Assembly: GCA_951230915.1 (NCBI GenBank) | Contig: OX579635.1 | Span: forward strand, 28,272,001 to 28,336,000 | Direction: 5' to 3' | Length of the DNA stretch: 64,000 bases | From: Antitrichia curtipendula | Lineage: Eukaryota; Streptophyta; Bryopsida; Hypnales; Leucodontaceae | In this document: positions 1 through 9,529 of the stretch, piece by piece | Numbering within the stretch: position 1 is the first letter of the stretch | Layout: each line of letters starts with the position of its first letter | Notes under the pieces: generated by a model | Told to the model about the DNA's origin: nothing | What the model saw: only the letters and a program-made list of their open reading frames with translations | Databases searched by the model: none | Translations under genes and position numbers: made by a program

Positions 1-432
1 CTTGATTCAAGCTTAGGGTGTGTTGCTTTTGGATATTTCCATATCTACTTTGGTGGTAGTCTATTGTCTACAGTAGGTGCATCTACACACTTACTTTTAA
101 AAATTTGTATGATATTCATACAAGCTCAAAAAAATACAAAACCAATTTCGTTGGTTTCCTTAACCACTTCCTAACAAGTTCACATCATTTTATCCTGTCC
201 CTACCCTCAGGACCTCCAAATCTTGAATAAGTGTCACATTTACGTGCTTCTATCTTGTTTCACCTCAAAATTCAAAGTTCGTAGATTCTGCTAAGATCAA
301 AGTCATGAAACATGGCATGAAACTTGTCGCCACTTTTGACCAGGAGGGTAATTTTTTGGGTCCCATTAGCCAAAGACAAAGGGTGTTTGAAAGGCAAGAG
401 TAAGTTCAATTCCTCAGTTGTGGAGTATACAA
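1..432. other. Noncoding flank, no gene seen
   Basis: No coding region, RNA gene or element end can be supported here. The open frames run through AT-rich DNA and are not protein-like. The stretch leads into the inverted-repeat cluster that begins near 433. Confidence 0.5.
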
Positions 433-809
433 TAGTGGTAGTCACAGCTTGTTCACCATGATGGTGAACAATGAACATTGAAGTGGTGGCTGCGTAGGGT
501 TGGCTTGCTTTCAACGGAATATTCATAGTGGAACATTGATTGTTCACTCCCAACATCCACCTCCGGAGGTGGATGTTGGGAGTGAACAATCAATGTTCCG
601 CTAAGATTATTCCTTTGTTCTCTTAACTTTCAATTACATCCGTCCATCTCGCCATTATCCATCCTCCATTGTTCATTCTCAACATTTGAACAAAAAGGGT
701 GGTCACGGCTTGTTCAATATTCGTCACTTCTCATTGGCCCCTCAAAGCACTTTCCATTGTCCATTGTTCATTGTTCACCATCACGGTGAACAAGCTGTGA
801 CTACCACTA
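433..809. repeat. Nested inverted-repeat (foldback) cluster
   Basis: The segment 433-477 recurs in reverse complement at about 765-809 with roughly one mismatch over its first 43 bases. Each arm itself contains a short palindrome built on TGTTCACCAT/ATGGTGAACA. A third, partial relative lies near 700-718 in the same orientation as the left arm. A perfect palindrome (530-599) sits between the arms. The arrangement looks like a foldback-type mobile relic or a product of repeated inverted duplication. No target-site duplication or transposase is visible. Confidence 0.75.
530..599. repeat. Perfect 70-bp palindrome without spacer
   Basis: Bases 530-564 are the exact reverse complement of 565-599, with the symmetry centre between 564 and 565 (core CCTCCGGAGG). 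I paired all 35 positions with no mismatch; pairing fails at 529/600. A zero-spacer palindrome of this length can extrude a cruciform. Such sequences are usually unstable in cloning and amplification, so it may be a young natural foldback or a library or assembly artefact. Confidence 0.9.
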
Positions 810-1578
810 ATATAATAAGAGTAATCTTGTTTCCGGCGGTAGAAGTTTGCTCTGTCCTGTTGCTGCTAGTCAACGTACCATATAACTTCAAGGTAAGCAC
901 CGCCGAGCTTCGTAATAAGTTAGAGCTCCTCCAAATCGAGCATGGCGCCAATGCCTTGCACTTGCAAACTCTTCAAAGCTTCGAGCTAAAGTTAGTTCAG
1001 ACCCGTCACTCATCCATACTTTGACGTACGCAGTACTAAATTATAAATGTCACGTAGTCGGAGCTAGCACTGTCTCATTCAATAAATGCCAGCCCTTAAA
1101 CTAGCAACTAATTAATTAATTAATTATTTCAATCACTCAGTCGGAGGCTTGGAGACTCGGAGGATCAATATTCAACAGTTCAAATACATGGCACGGAGGG
1201 ACCGATCACGTTGCTTGTGTGTTTAAAAAAAATTAACGTACAACTTGGAGAATGCAGACTCCACAACTTGCACTTGAACGTACCGACTGGAGGAGACATG
1301 GAACCCATAAATTAATAGTAGTTTGTTTTTTCTGGTTTTAAAAGGAACCTGCAAAGCTATTTTTGCTCGCCATTCTGGACAGCTAGCTTACGATCCCAGC
1401 TGTAGAGCGTGGGTAGTGCAACAGTGGGGTGCTAATATTTGTTTGCTTGGATAGTTGGATCTGATTATAGGACGAGGACTCCGGTAAAGCGGAAGGATTT
1501 GGTGCGGGATTTGTGTCCCAGTTGACGTACTACAGTACAGGTCTGGAGTATATCATCGAGGCCGCAAGTCTCGAGCCG
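810..1578. other. Upstream region of the CASP-like gene
   Basis: No gene is supported here. The stretch holds a TAAT tetranucleotide run near 1108-1126 and becomes GC-richer towards 1380-1560, consistent with a plant promoter region. No specific transcription-factor site is claimed. Confidence 0.45.
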
Positions 1579-1586
1579 TTATATAG
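1579..1586 (+). promoter_or_regulatory. Probable TATA box of the CASP-like gene
   Basis: TTATATAG occurs in a GC-rich context about 220 bases before the ATG at 1805. That spacing would give a 5' leader of roughly 190 bases. Only the motif and its position support the call. Confidence 0.4.
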
Positions 1587-1804
1587 AGGTTGTAGAAGGG
1601 TTGCTGATTGTAGAACGTAAGGGATTCTCTCTGCCTTGAACGTCGATCAGGGCTGAAGGTTGCGACTTCGGAGAGGAAGTTCTGCTTTGAGGTCGATCGG
1701 CTTCAAGTTCAGGTTTTAGAGTCTAGGTAGAGTCTAGTTTGTGAGTTTTGAGAGCGCGAGCGAGGTTGCAGTAATTAATTAGAGTACCTGTGTAGGCGAT
1801 CGAG

Positions 1805-2914
1805 ATGGCGGATGGGGGAGCGTGGCGGAGTGATGTATTCGACAATGGCCGTGATTTCCATCACGGTGAGAAGACGCAAGCGAGCCCCGTGCCTGGGGTT
1901 CCGGCAGCCATGTACAACCCCGTGCCTTCCTCGCAAAGTGGTCAAGATGCCTCATACATGCCGATTCTCTCCATGGCTTTGCGTTGTGCCACCATTCTTT
2001 TCAGCGCGGTAGGTTTTGCTGTCATCGCGTCGAACTCGGGCAAACAGTCGCAGGGCTATGTCGACGGCGTATATTACTATACACTGTGGAAGGCCATCAA
2101 CTCCTCGAACTTAGCGTAAGTCACGAAACTCTGGTCTCTCCGGAACCGTGAACTAACATCTCAAGGTTCAAGCTAAAATCGACCTTTTCATGTGCAATGC
2201 TTGGTTGGTAAGCATCAGTTGTTCACTGCATGTGAAATCTCCCAGCTACAGAAATTAATTCAATAGCAAAATACGCATTGTTCAGAACCTTCCAAAATTG
2301 TGAAATGTCCTTGTCACTTTATTAATTCTCACGGTTTTTTCTTTGCTCTCCTGGGTTGGGTTTACTTTCAGATACCTGTTGGCGATCGATGTCATTGTGT
2401 GTTTCTACTCGATCGTGCAACTGGTGCTGTCCCTCGTCAGTGCGTGCACCGGATCGCCTGTGCTGAAAGCACCCAAATCGCCAGCGGCTACAATCACCTT
2501 CGTCTGCGACCAGGTGAGTGCCACCTCTAACGATATCTCTACATGTCAGTCTGATCCCATTTCCTGTGTAGATCTGTTGCTTTTTCAATCAAGCAAAGTA
2601 GAGATAATTAATTTGGTATATACACACACGTACAGAGAGCAGATCGACAGAAAGAGAGGGGCAGAGATGTGATAATATGTGACTGGTTGTTTGATCAACA
2701 GGGACTAACGTACATGCTTATGGCGGGATGTGGAGCGGGAGCCGCAACGGCGGCTTTCGTCAAGAAGGGAGAGTCGGGGGCGTTGTCCTGTGCGGATGGC
2801 TTCAGCGTCTTCTGCGACAAGAACAACGCTGCGGTCGCCATGAGTTTCATCGCTTTCTTCACCATAGCTCTGTCTGCGGGCATGGCTTACTTCCGAATCT
2901 ACAGGATGGCTTGA
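1805..2914 (+). CDS. CASP-like membrane protein (CASPL, DUF588/MARVEL-like)
   Basis: Three exons joined at GT-AG sites (1805-2115, 2372-2513, 2702-2914) give 221 residues. CASP-like proteins are four-helix plasma-membrane proteins; in Casparian strips the family scaffolds membrane domains and recruits wall-modifying enzymes. Predicted helices lie near residues 57-77, 105-127, 152-174 and 194-214, with cytosolic tails at both ends. Helix 1 keeps the family arginine (SMALRCATILF), and FVCDQGLTYM carries the conserved aspartate just before helix 3, a segment formed only after splicing exon 2 to exon 3. The ATG at 1805 is chosen because it starts a full family-length N-terminal tail; an overlapping frame from 1812 is not family-like. 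The subfamily cannot be fixed by eye. The last coding segment is duplicated downstream. Confidence 0.88.
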
Positions 2915-3101
2915 ACTTCCACACAGTTTGATCTAGCTTCCGCCATGGTTTACTTCAATCTCTACAGGATGTCTTGAACTTAGACACTGTCTATCGCCGT
3001 GGCTTACTTCCGTCTCCACAGGAGAGCTTAAACAGAGAGGTCACTGTACATCTGTCGCCATGACTTACTTCCGTCTCTGCAAGATAGCTTGAACTTGTCA
3101 A
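2881..3101 (+). repeat. Tandem copies of the CASPL gene's 3' end
   Basis: The final coding segment (CATGGCTTACTTCCG... through the stop and the following bases) starts at 2881. It recurs in degenerate form at about 2944, 2998 and 3059, at spacings of 63, 54 and 61 bases. Each copy keeps a recognisable TGGCTTACTTCCGTCTC...AGG...GCTTGAACTT pattern. The later copies fall in the 3' untranslated region. Substitutions and small indels between copies argue against a fresh assembly artefact. Confidence 0.85.
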
Positions 3102-3495
3102 TGACTGCAAGCCCGTCGTCTCAAAATGCAGTGAGCGGCCGAGAACTAATTAAGTTAATGTAATTTTCTTAAGTTTCACAGTTATGTTCAGATGTTCTCA
3201 TTATTTGTGCACTGCTCTGGGGTTACCCCTGAGGAAGCAGTGCTCTACTTACTATATTGCTGGTATAGCAAATTTTAATAGTTGACTCGGATCTGCTCCG
3301 CGGGGAGTTAGGGCCTCCTTACATGTATCGGTGGGTGGGAGGAGTCAACACGGTCGAAATATACAAAGCACTTTTATGCTTCTTCTACAGTGTCTAATAC
3401 ACTAATATTGGTGGAACTCTCTCTCCTACTTCCACGCTTACCAATCATTGGTGGCATTGTTCTTGTCTTTTATTTGCTTTCTTTGCCCACCGGGC
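3102..3495. other. Spacer between CASPL gene and Copia element
   Basis: Probably the end of the CASPL 3' UTR followed by unassigned DNA. A short GC-rich segment (about 3285-3355) is unlike its surroundings. No gene or element end is recognised. Confidence 0.4.
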
Positions 3496-3768
3496 TATTG
3501 GATGTAATCTAATAGTAGCATCACACCTTAATCAGAGACACAAATAGAATGTAATTTTTCTTTATTCGTAACACAAGTGATACACAGAACGTGTTGTGAT
3601 TCTATAGCAATCCTCGGAGCTCTGCTGTGCGATGCACAACCTTCTCCTACTCATGGACACTCTCCAATCTACAACAGACGAACTGTTTGAAGCCTAACAT
3701 GATTGTAAGACTAATACTCTAAGATGAAACCCTAGGAGAATATTGTGGATGGATTTCATCTATTGATA
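3496..3768 (-). repeat. 3' LTR of the Copia element
   Basis: Matches the repeat at 8323-8577 through most of its length. Read in the element's direction it starts TATCAATAGATG and ends CATCCAATA, so the termini are TA...TA rather than the usual TG...CA. It carries about 18 extra bases near 3675-3692 relative to the other LTR. Confidence 0.88.
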
Positions 3769-3778
3769 CTCCCACAAA
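3769..3778 (-). other. Polypurine tract of the Copia element
   Basis: On the minus strand TTTGTGGGAG abuts the 3' LTR directly. A purine run in this place primes plus-strand DNA synthesis in LTR elements, and GTGGGAG is a common plant Copia form. It fixes the LTR start at TATCAAT. Confidence 0.65.
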
Positions 3779-3879
3779 GCCAAACACACATTCTACGCAG
3801 AATTCCTATTAATACTCTCCCACTCATTCTCGTGGAATGGACGGATGCCCATCAACTGCCAAAATCGTTGGAAAGAATC

Positions 3880-4340
3880 TCATAGTAATGCTTTGGTGAA
3901 GATATTTGCAAGCTGTTTAGTCGCGTGAATGTACTTAAAATCAAGTAGTTTGTCTTCATAATATATTCTGATAGCATAGTATTTCATATCGACGTGTTTG
4001 GTGCGTTTATGATACTCGGGATTCTTGACTAGAGCAATTGCTACTTGATTGTCATAGTAAATCATGAGAGGAAGCTTTTGTGTTCAGCCAATCATTCGTA
4101 ATAATCTACACAAGTAGATAGTTTCTTTTATCGATTCAGCCATGGCCACCAACTCAGCTATTGTTGTAGAGACTGCGAAGCAACCTTGCTTATGACTTCT
4201 CCAAGCAATGGCCGTGGATTCCAAAAGATAAACAAAACCTGTACAGCTCTTACAATCATCCAAGTCTTCACTGAAATCAACATCTGAATAACCAATTAAA
4301 TGGGAAGGAAGAGTCTAACCAGGGTAATATAAACCAAATT
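3880..4340 (-). pseudogene. Copia RNase H remnant
   Basis: The minus strand carries a segment with GYSDVDF at its start, then WRSHKQGCF and TIAEL. Beyond it lies MIYYDNQVAIALVKNP, a KRTKHVDMKYYAIR block and a terminal LANIFTKALL. These match the order of the Copia RNase H domain (acidic residue, WRSKKQ block, DNQ block, H.RTKHI, ADILTK end). The frame is interrupted between the first and second half, so it is not functional as it stands. It follows the truncated reverse transcriptase. Confidence 0.85.
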
Positions 4341-4467
4341 GCTTTGTTTTCTTGAGATAACGCATGATCCTCTTAACTATTGTCCAGTGGCTTTGTTGGG
4401 GTCTTTCTTGAAAGAGTGAAACTTTGTTTATTGCCTACGCAATATCAGGCCATGTGATAATGGTATT

Positions 4468-5017
4468 TTACATTAGGCAACCAATTGCTTGACTATAAGG
4501 AACGTCTACTACTGGATCTTTTAAATCTGTATTCTTCGAGAGTCGGGAATGTGTATCAGCATGAGTGGACACTCCGTGAGCATCTTGCATGCCAAAACAA
4601 ATAAGAATATCTTCAATGTAGCGTTCTTGATGAACAAAAATGGATCCCGCAAGTGGACAATGGTTGATTTGAATCATATCGGATTATTGGCGATTTCTGT
4701 AAAATCTAATCCACGTTTTTGAGTGAAACCTTTAGCCACAAGTCGGGCCTTGAATAGTTGAATTTATAAATATTGTCATTTGGTTTATATTTAACTTTGT
4801 AAACCCATTTGTTTCGAATAGCTTTTCGATCAGAAGGTTTCAATACCAATTTCCAAGTCTGGTTTTCAATCAATGAAGCATATTCAAGGTTCATTGCATC
4901 TTGCCACAAAGTTGAGTCAGGAGAAGAGACTACTTCTTGATAAGTCTGAGGTTCTTGAAGTGTTTTGCCTAGTTGAGCCGGTAAAGCATCTGAGTTACGA
5001 ACAACGTCATTAATCAT
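4468..5017 (-). pseudogene. Copia reverse transcriptase remnant lacking its active site
   Basis: The minus strand 5017-4706 gives the start of the RVT_2 domain (NQTWKLVLKP, IRNKWVYKVKY, then ARLVAKGFTQK in an adjoining frame). It then jumps to the domain end, FVHQERYIEDILICFGMQDA followed by a THAD block. About 170 residues normally lie between these points, including the YVDD catalytic motif, and they are absent. This is an internal deletion of roughly 0.5 kb near 4680-4700 that makes the element dependent or dead. Confidence 0.88.
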
Positions 5018-5022
5018 TGGAT

Positions 5023-5355
5023 CTAAATGAAATAAGTCGGGCAGCTCAGGTCTTCCAGTAACTCGGGAAAATTGGAGTAGTCCGAAAGACGTGGCATACT
5101 GTTTAATAGCTCTTGGATGGATCTGAACCTAGAATCAAGAGGTTCGTCATCTACATCAGCAAGTTCCATTATAGAAGAATTTGCCAAGATATCTTGTATC
5201 GATAATTCTCCCATTGACGGTAAAGAGTCCTGAAAATCTTCCAAATCCAAATCAGGAAGATCAACAGGAGGTACAATATTAGTTCCCACAGAGACATCAT
5301 GAGGTCTTGAAATATCTGACCAACTCCCACTACTATTCGAATCTCCTACTAGCAC
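5023..5355 (-). pseudogene. Acidic linker between Copia integrase and reverse transcriptase
   Basis: The minus strand encodes an Asp/Glu/Ser-rich stretch (for example DLPDLDLEDFQDSL) ending before the reverse transcriptase. Copia polyproteins normally carry a poorly conserved low-complexity linker here. No enzyme motif is present, and it is assigned by position only. Confidence 0.6.
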
Positions 5356-5479
5356 ATGTAAAGGAATGTTGATAGTCTCGATGGGACATCGGAGCTAAAT
5401 ATCAGGATTGGTCATCGAATTTAATGAATCAACGGAATGGTTGACATATACTTTATGGTTGGGGGAAAATGCTAGGGAT

Positions 5480-6400
5480 ACATGCCAGAATTCTCCTCAA
5501 TAATATAATCAGCACTCTCAACGATCTTGTCAATCACTGGTTCCCAGAAACAGTAAGCACGACTAGTAGATGAGTAATCGACAAAATATGCTTTGATACT
5601 CTTAGGATCAAGCTTTTTTCCTCAGTTGCTTGTTAACAAAAAGCTAGGCTAAGGATCCAAAAATCTTGTAGTGAAAGACCAAAGGTTTCATCCCAAAATT
5701 TCGCTCATAAGGGGTCTTGCTGCCAAGTTGTCAATTAATAATTCTGTTGAAAATATAGACGGTCGTATTAACAACTTCTGCCCACAATTTCGTAGGTAAA
5801 TACTTTGCATGGATAATGCTGCGAGCCATCTCCATTACAATACGATTATCTCGCTCAATATAGCCATTTTGTTGAGGTGTATATACTATGCTCAATTGAC
5901 GAGAGATGTGTATATCTTCAATGTATTGACTGAAAAGTTTGTTTAAGAATTTTGTACCTTGATGAGGTCGTATAGTAAGAATGTCGTTGCATGTGTCTCA
6001 CTTAATCATGCTGACAACTTGCTAGAAGAATTTGAATGCTCCAGATTTTTTCCTAGCAAAATGAACGAAATGGTAGGCTATTGCATCGTCCTTATAGAGA
6101 ATATAATAGCGAGAGTCTTTCAAAGATGGAGTCTTAGTCTGCCTACCAAATACGTCCCCATGAATCAGTTGGCCAAGAATAATTGATCTCTGCTTCTGAG
6201 GATCATGACTAGAAGTTGACTTGTGCTGTTTGCCAAATAAACATCCTTTGCAGGGATATTGAAGTTGAACGTTCTTGTGCAATTTAAATCACAAAGACTG
6301 TCATTATAACTCATTTGATGAATAGTATTAATATTGACGTGTCCCATGCGGACATGCCAAAGAATAAGTTCGTCATGATCAGTAAGAAATTGAGACGAAA
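5480..6400 (-). pseudogene. Copia integrase remnant
   Basis: Reading on the minus strand, the pre-integrase region is marked by MGHVNINTIHQM. The zinc-binding end CKGCLFGKQHKS follows, then the catalytic-core start LIHGDVFGRQTKTPSLKDSR. Further on, a segment with YTPQQNGYIERDNRIVMEMA matches the core's final TPQQNG..ER motif. Frames change several times and stop codons occur, so no intact integrase is encoded. It lies between the protease and the reverse transcriptase, as expected for Copia rather than Gypsy. Confidence 0.88.
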
Positions 6401-6699
6401 TAGATTAAAAAATACATGCTTTCTCCAAATCATTTGTAGCAATATGAGCTGAATCCAAAAAAACAGAAGTTATATTCTCTATTGGGAGGATCACTGTGAT
6501 GGATAGCTGATACAACTTCCGAAACCAAATACCTTGGAGAACCTTTTTGCCAGAAAGAGTAATAAATTCACATCGTCCAGGGAACGTGACGAAGGAAAGA
6601 TTTCTCTCAGATACAAGGTTGACTGAGAAGAGGTTACATTTAAGCTTTGGAACAAATAAAACATCCCGCATGAGACCATTATGATATTGGCCATCAACA

Positions 6700-7837
6700 A
6701 GACAACAAATCTATATATCTCCTTTACCTCTAACCCATAGTTTCGTATTATCAGCAATTTGGACGGTATGAATACCTTCTGAAATCGGTTGGAAATTTGG
6801 AAACCAATCGAGTCTATCTGTCATATGCTTACTAGCACCACTATCTGCAAACCAAACATTGATATAAGAATTTGCAGCAAATGCATAACTAGAAATGGTT
6901 GAAGTAACGACAAACACAAAGTCTTCATCCGAAATTGATTTTGAATCATCTTCCAAATTGCTAGAGATACGTAAATTTTCAACCAGATTCGCCTCGCTGA
7001 GTCCATGATCAATCTTGCATAGATCCTTGCCATTTGAACGTTTCTTTTTAGGCTTTAGACAGTCAACAGACCAATGTCCAAACTCGTGACAATTGTAACA
7101 CTTAGTATGAGCCTTTAATTCTTGGATGTAACTAAGGTCTTTTTATGTTGTTCCTTTTTTTTAAATGGATGAGATCGGGAGCTTGAAGCGGAATGAGTAA
7201 AGAATGCCTAATCAACTTTGTAATCATCGTTGCTTTGTTGAAGAAGCAAACTCTCATGACAAAGAAGGCGTTCTTCTAAACTAGCAATAGTTTGGCTGGG
7301 TTCAGGAACATTAGACCAAGCTGCTATGATACTATTGTAACTGGGAGGAAGGTTGTAAATGATTTTTGAAATTATCATTTTCTCTAGAAGAATGTGCTTG
7401 AGATCAGCAAGGATCATGGCCATGTCCGTAATATTCTGAACATGTGATGAAATGTCATTAGCACTACTCATTTTATAGTTGAAAAACTTGCCCTGAAGTG
7501 TAAAAACACTGTCGGGAGTTTTCTTGAGATGTAGAGAGCACAATTTCTACCACATAGCTGTTGTTGTGGTACAGCTAGTAAGCTTGCCAAGAATTTTCTG
7601 AGAAATTGACTTGCTTATAAACATGCAAGCACTGACATTTTTATCGTCCCATAATTCAATCAGAATAAGCTCTTGCGGAGAGATATTCATAAGATTCACC
7701 GGAGTAGGGTGTTTATCTTGACCAAAAACTACTCGCAAAACTTTCTTGGCTTCAAATACAATCTCCATATGGTATTTCTAGACGGAGAATTGTGTGCCAT
7801 CAAACATCTTAATGGGAATCTTATTGTGCTTATCCAT
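6700..7837 (-). pseudogene. Copia gag, zinc knuckle and protease remnant
   Basis: A gag start at 7837 reads MDKHNKIPIKMFDGTQFSV. An in-frame TAG follows where Trp is expected, and then MEIVFEAKKVL. Gag continues through 7543-7208 in another frame. Near 7110-7040 a knuckle CYNCHEFGHWSVDC fits CX2CX4HX4C. Downstream (6956-6711) VWFADSGASKHMTDR holds the DSGA aspartic-protease motif. The lost Trp codon and the frame changes show decay. Confidence 0.87.
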
Positions 7838-8305
7838 CGAAGAGAAAAAGAAAAACCAAAACTGAAAAGATCAAGAAGATCAAGAAAACTTTTAAGAAAC
7901 AACTTTAACTATCGATTAGAAAAGAGAAACTAACGACGATTAGAACTAAGCTCCTACGCGTAGGTCTAAACTACCAGAAATCTATGAGATGGAAAAATGA
8001 GATCGAATATGAGTAAGCATGTTCGCTGGAGGCGGGATGGAAAATTTTGTCACTACAAGTTGAGAATCGCTACTACTAATTAAAGAAACATGATGCAAAG
8101 TAGAAGGTTCGTAAGGAGCTTGGATAAAAGCGTCAAAAAAAGAAGTAACAATAGTCATTAGATCTAAATCGCGGTAGTCATTGAAAACTAAAGCGCTTCT
8201 AATCGTCCTAAACTAAACGGCATTGTGTCTCAGAGTAATCAAGAATAGAGTAATCAAACTAAAAAACATAAGAGTACTAATCAGAGAAAGTACGCAGATC
8301 AAAGC

Positions 8306-8322
8306 GCTTAAGGCCTATAACC
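8306..8322 (-). other. Primer-binding site of the Copia element (initiator tRNA-Met, internal)
   Basis: Immediately inside the 5' LTR the minus strand reads GGTTATAGGCCTTAAGC. Its first 11 bases match, with one difference, the complement of the anticodon arm of initiator tRNA-Met (GGTTATGGGCC). They do not match the complement of a tRNA 3' end. Internal half-tRNA priming of this kind is established for Drosophila copia and yeast Ty5. The match is short and was judged from memory of the tRNA. Confidence 0.6.
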
Positions 8323-8577
8323 TATTGGATGTAATCTAATAGTAGCATCATACCTTAATTAGAGACACAAATAGAATGTAATCTTTCTTTATTCATAACA
8401 CAAGTGATACAGAGAACATGTTGTGATTCTATAGCAATCCTCGGAGCTCTGTTGTGCGATGCATAACCTTCTCCTACTCACAAACACTCTCCAATCTGAA
8501 GTCTAACATGATTGTAAGATTAATACTCTAAGATGAAACCCTAGGAGAATATTGTGGATGGATTTCATCCATTGATA
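8323..8577 (-). repeat. 5' LTR of the Copia element
   Basis: Counterpart of the repeat at 3496-3768, shorter by one internal deletion. Read on the minus strand it runs TATCAATGGATG to CATCCAATA and would contain the element's promoter. The primer-binding site abuts it. Confidence 0.88.
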
Positions 8578-8749
8578 TCACATGTAAGCTGGCCCTTAGT
8601 GTCTGTCGTGAGTGTTTTTACGCCTACGCAATCCAATCCTTGAATCCTTTTTGCAAATTGATTTTTTATTTTTATATTTGTTCATGTAATTGTAATACTA
8701 GCACAACAATCCATACCTTATCTCCTAAATGATGTTAGAATTGGCCTAC

Positions 8750-8880
8750 CACTAGTATAAAAGGGGTGTTGAAATCACATTGTTTAAATGACAAAAGTGC
8801 TTAAATGACATGTTGAAATGACATTTTTATGAAAAATGTCATTTAAACCTTGTCATTTCAACAACCCTTTTGCACTAGAG
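8750..8880. mobile_element. Small CACTA-type MITE (131 bp)
   Basis: Starts CACTAGTATAAAAGG. The reverse complement of its right end is CTCTAGTGCAAAAGG, which matches at 12 of 15 positions. The inverted similarity continues inward (TGTTGAAAT...GTTTAAATGACA), so most of the element folds back. The 3-bp sequence TAC flanks both sides (8747-8749 and 8881-8883), the duplication length typical of CACTA/EnSpm transposons. There is no coding capacity, so it would need a transposase elsewhere. Confidence 0.75.
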
Positions 8881-8883
8881 TAC

Positions 8884-9520
8884 AATTTACAATACAAAAA
8901 AATCTACATATTCAGTTGCCTGGTGTTCCACATGGCACCAAATGCTGATGTAGAAAATGGTTATAGTGGAGATTGGGGCCTCACTACTCCTCTTCTATCC
9001 CATGGTAGATACTTAAAGAATGGGCTCCAAATGATATGCAATGTGAGCTAGTTTAGTTGCTTAAAAATCAAACTATAAAAATTTAACTTTTGGATTCTTT
9101 AAGAACAATGAACCCAACTCCCATTGTTTCAAAAGCTTATCCATTACAGATTGAATTTCAATTGACTACAGAAGTTTTTTAATGTACAAATGGGATGGTA
9201 GGAGGTAGAACAACTCATGTGGGATATGTAAATTAGAATTAGTAGGAGCTCAATTGCTCATAGTTATATCAAAAATAGGAATTTTGTTTGAAGTAAAATT
9301 TCAGAATGGCATAGTAGAATGATTTTTTTCAAAAACCTTTGAACTCAAAAAAATTGTGAAATGAAGATGAAATCCTTCTGAAATTTTGAGGCTCCAATCA
9401 AAAGTTACAGACCAAGTTCAGAGAATGGGTGGAAGGGACTCTTTTTGACATTTTCAAACACCTTTTTTTGAATTTTGTGTACAATAAATATTATTAATTT
9501 ATCTTTTATTTTGAAAAAAA
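8884..9520. other. AT-rich intergenic DNA
   Basis: No gene, element end or clear repeat recognised. Open frames are short and of biased composition. Confidence 0.4.
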
Positions 9521-9529
9521 ATGAATTAA

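Larger units (their letters stand above)
3496..8577 (-). mobile_element. Decayed Ty1/Copia LTR retrotransposon, about 5.1 kb
   Basis: Two related direct repeats of 273 and 255 bases bound an internal region that reads on the minus strand in Copia order: gag with a zinc knuckle, protease, integrase, reverse transcriptase, RNase H. Frames are broken by stops and shifts, and the catalytic part of the reverse transcriptase is missing, so the copy is not autonomous. The LTRs differ by scattered substitutions and an indel of about 18 bases, so the insertion is not recent. The five bases on each side (CGGGC and TCACA) do not match, so no target-site duplication survives. The priming site is unusual and is listed separately. 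Confidence 0.93.

Noticed and set aside
272..589. 105-codon minus-strand open frame
   Set aside because: It runs through the palindrome and inverted-repeat cluster. The frame is a by-product of these repeats and has no family resemblance.
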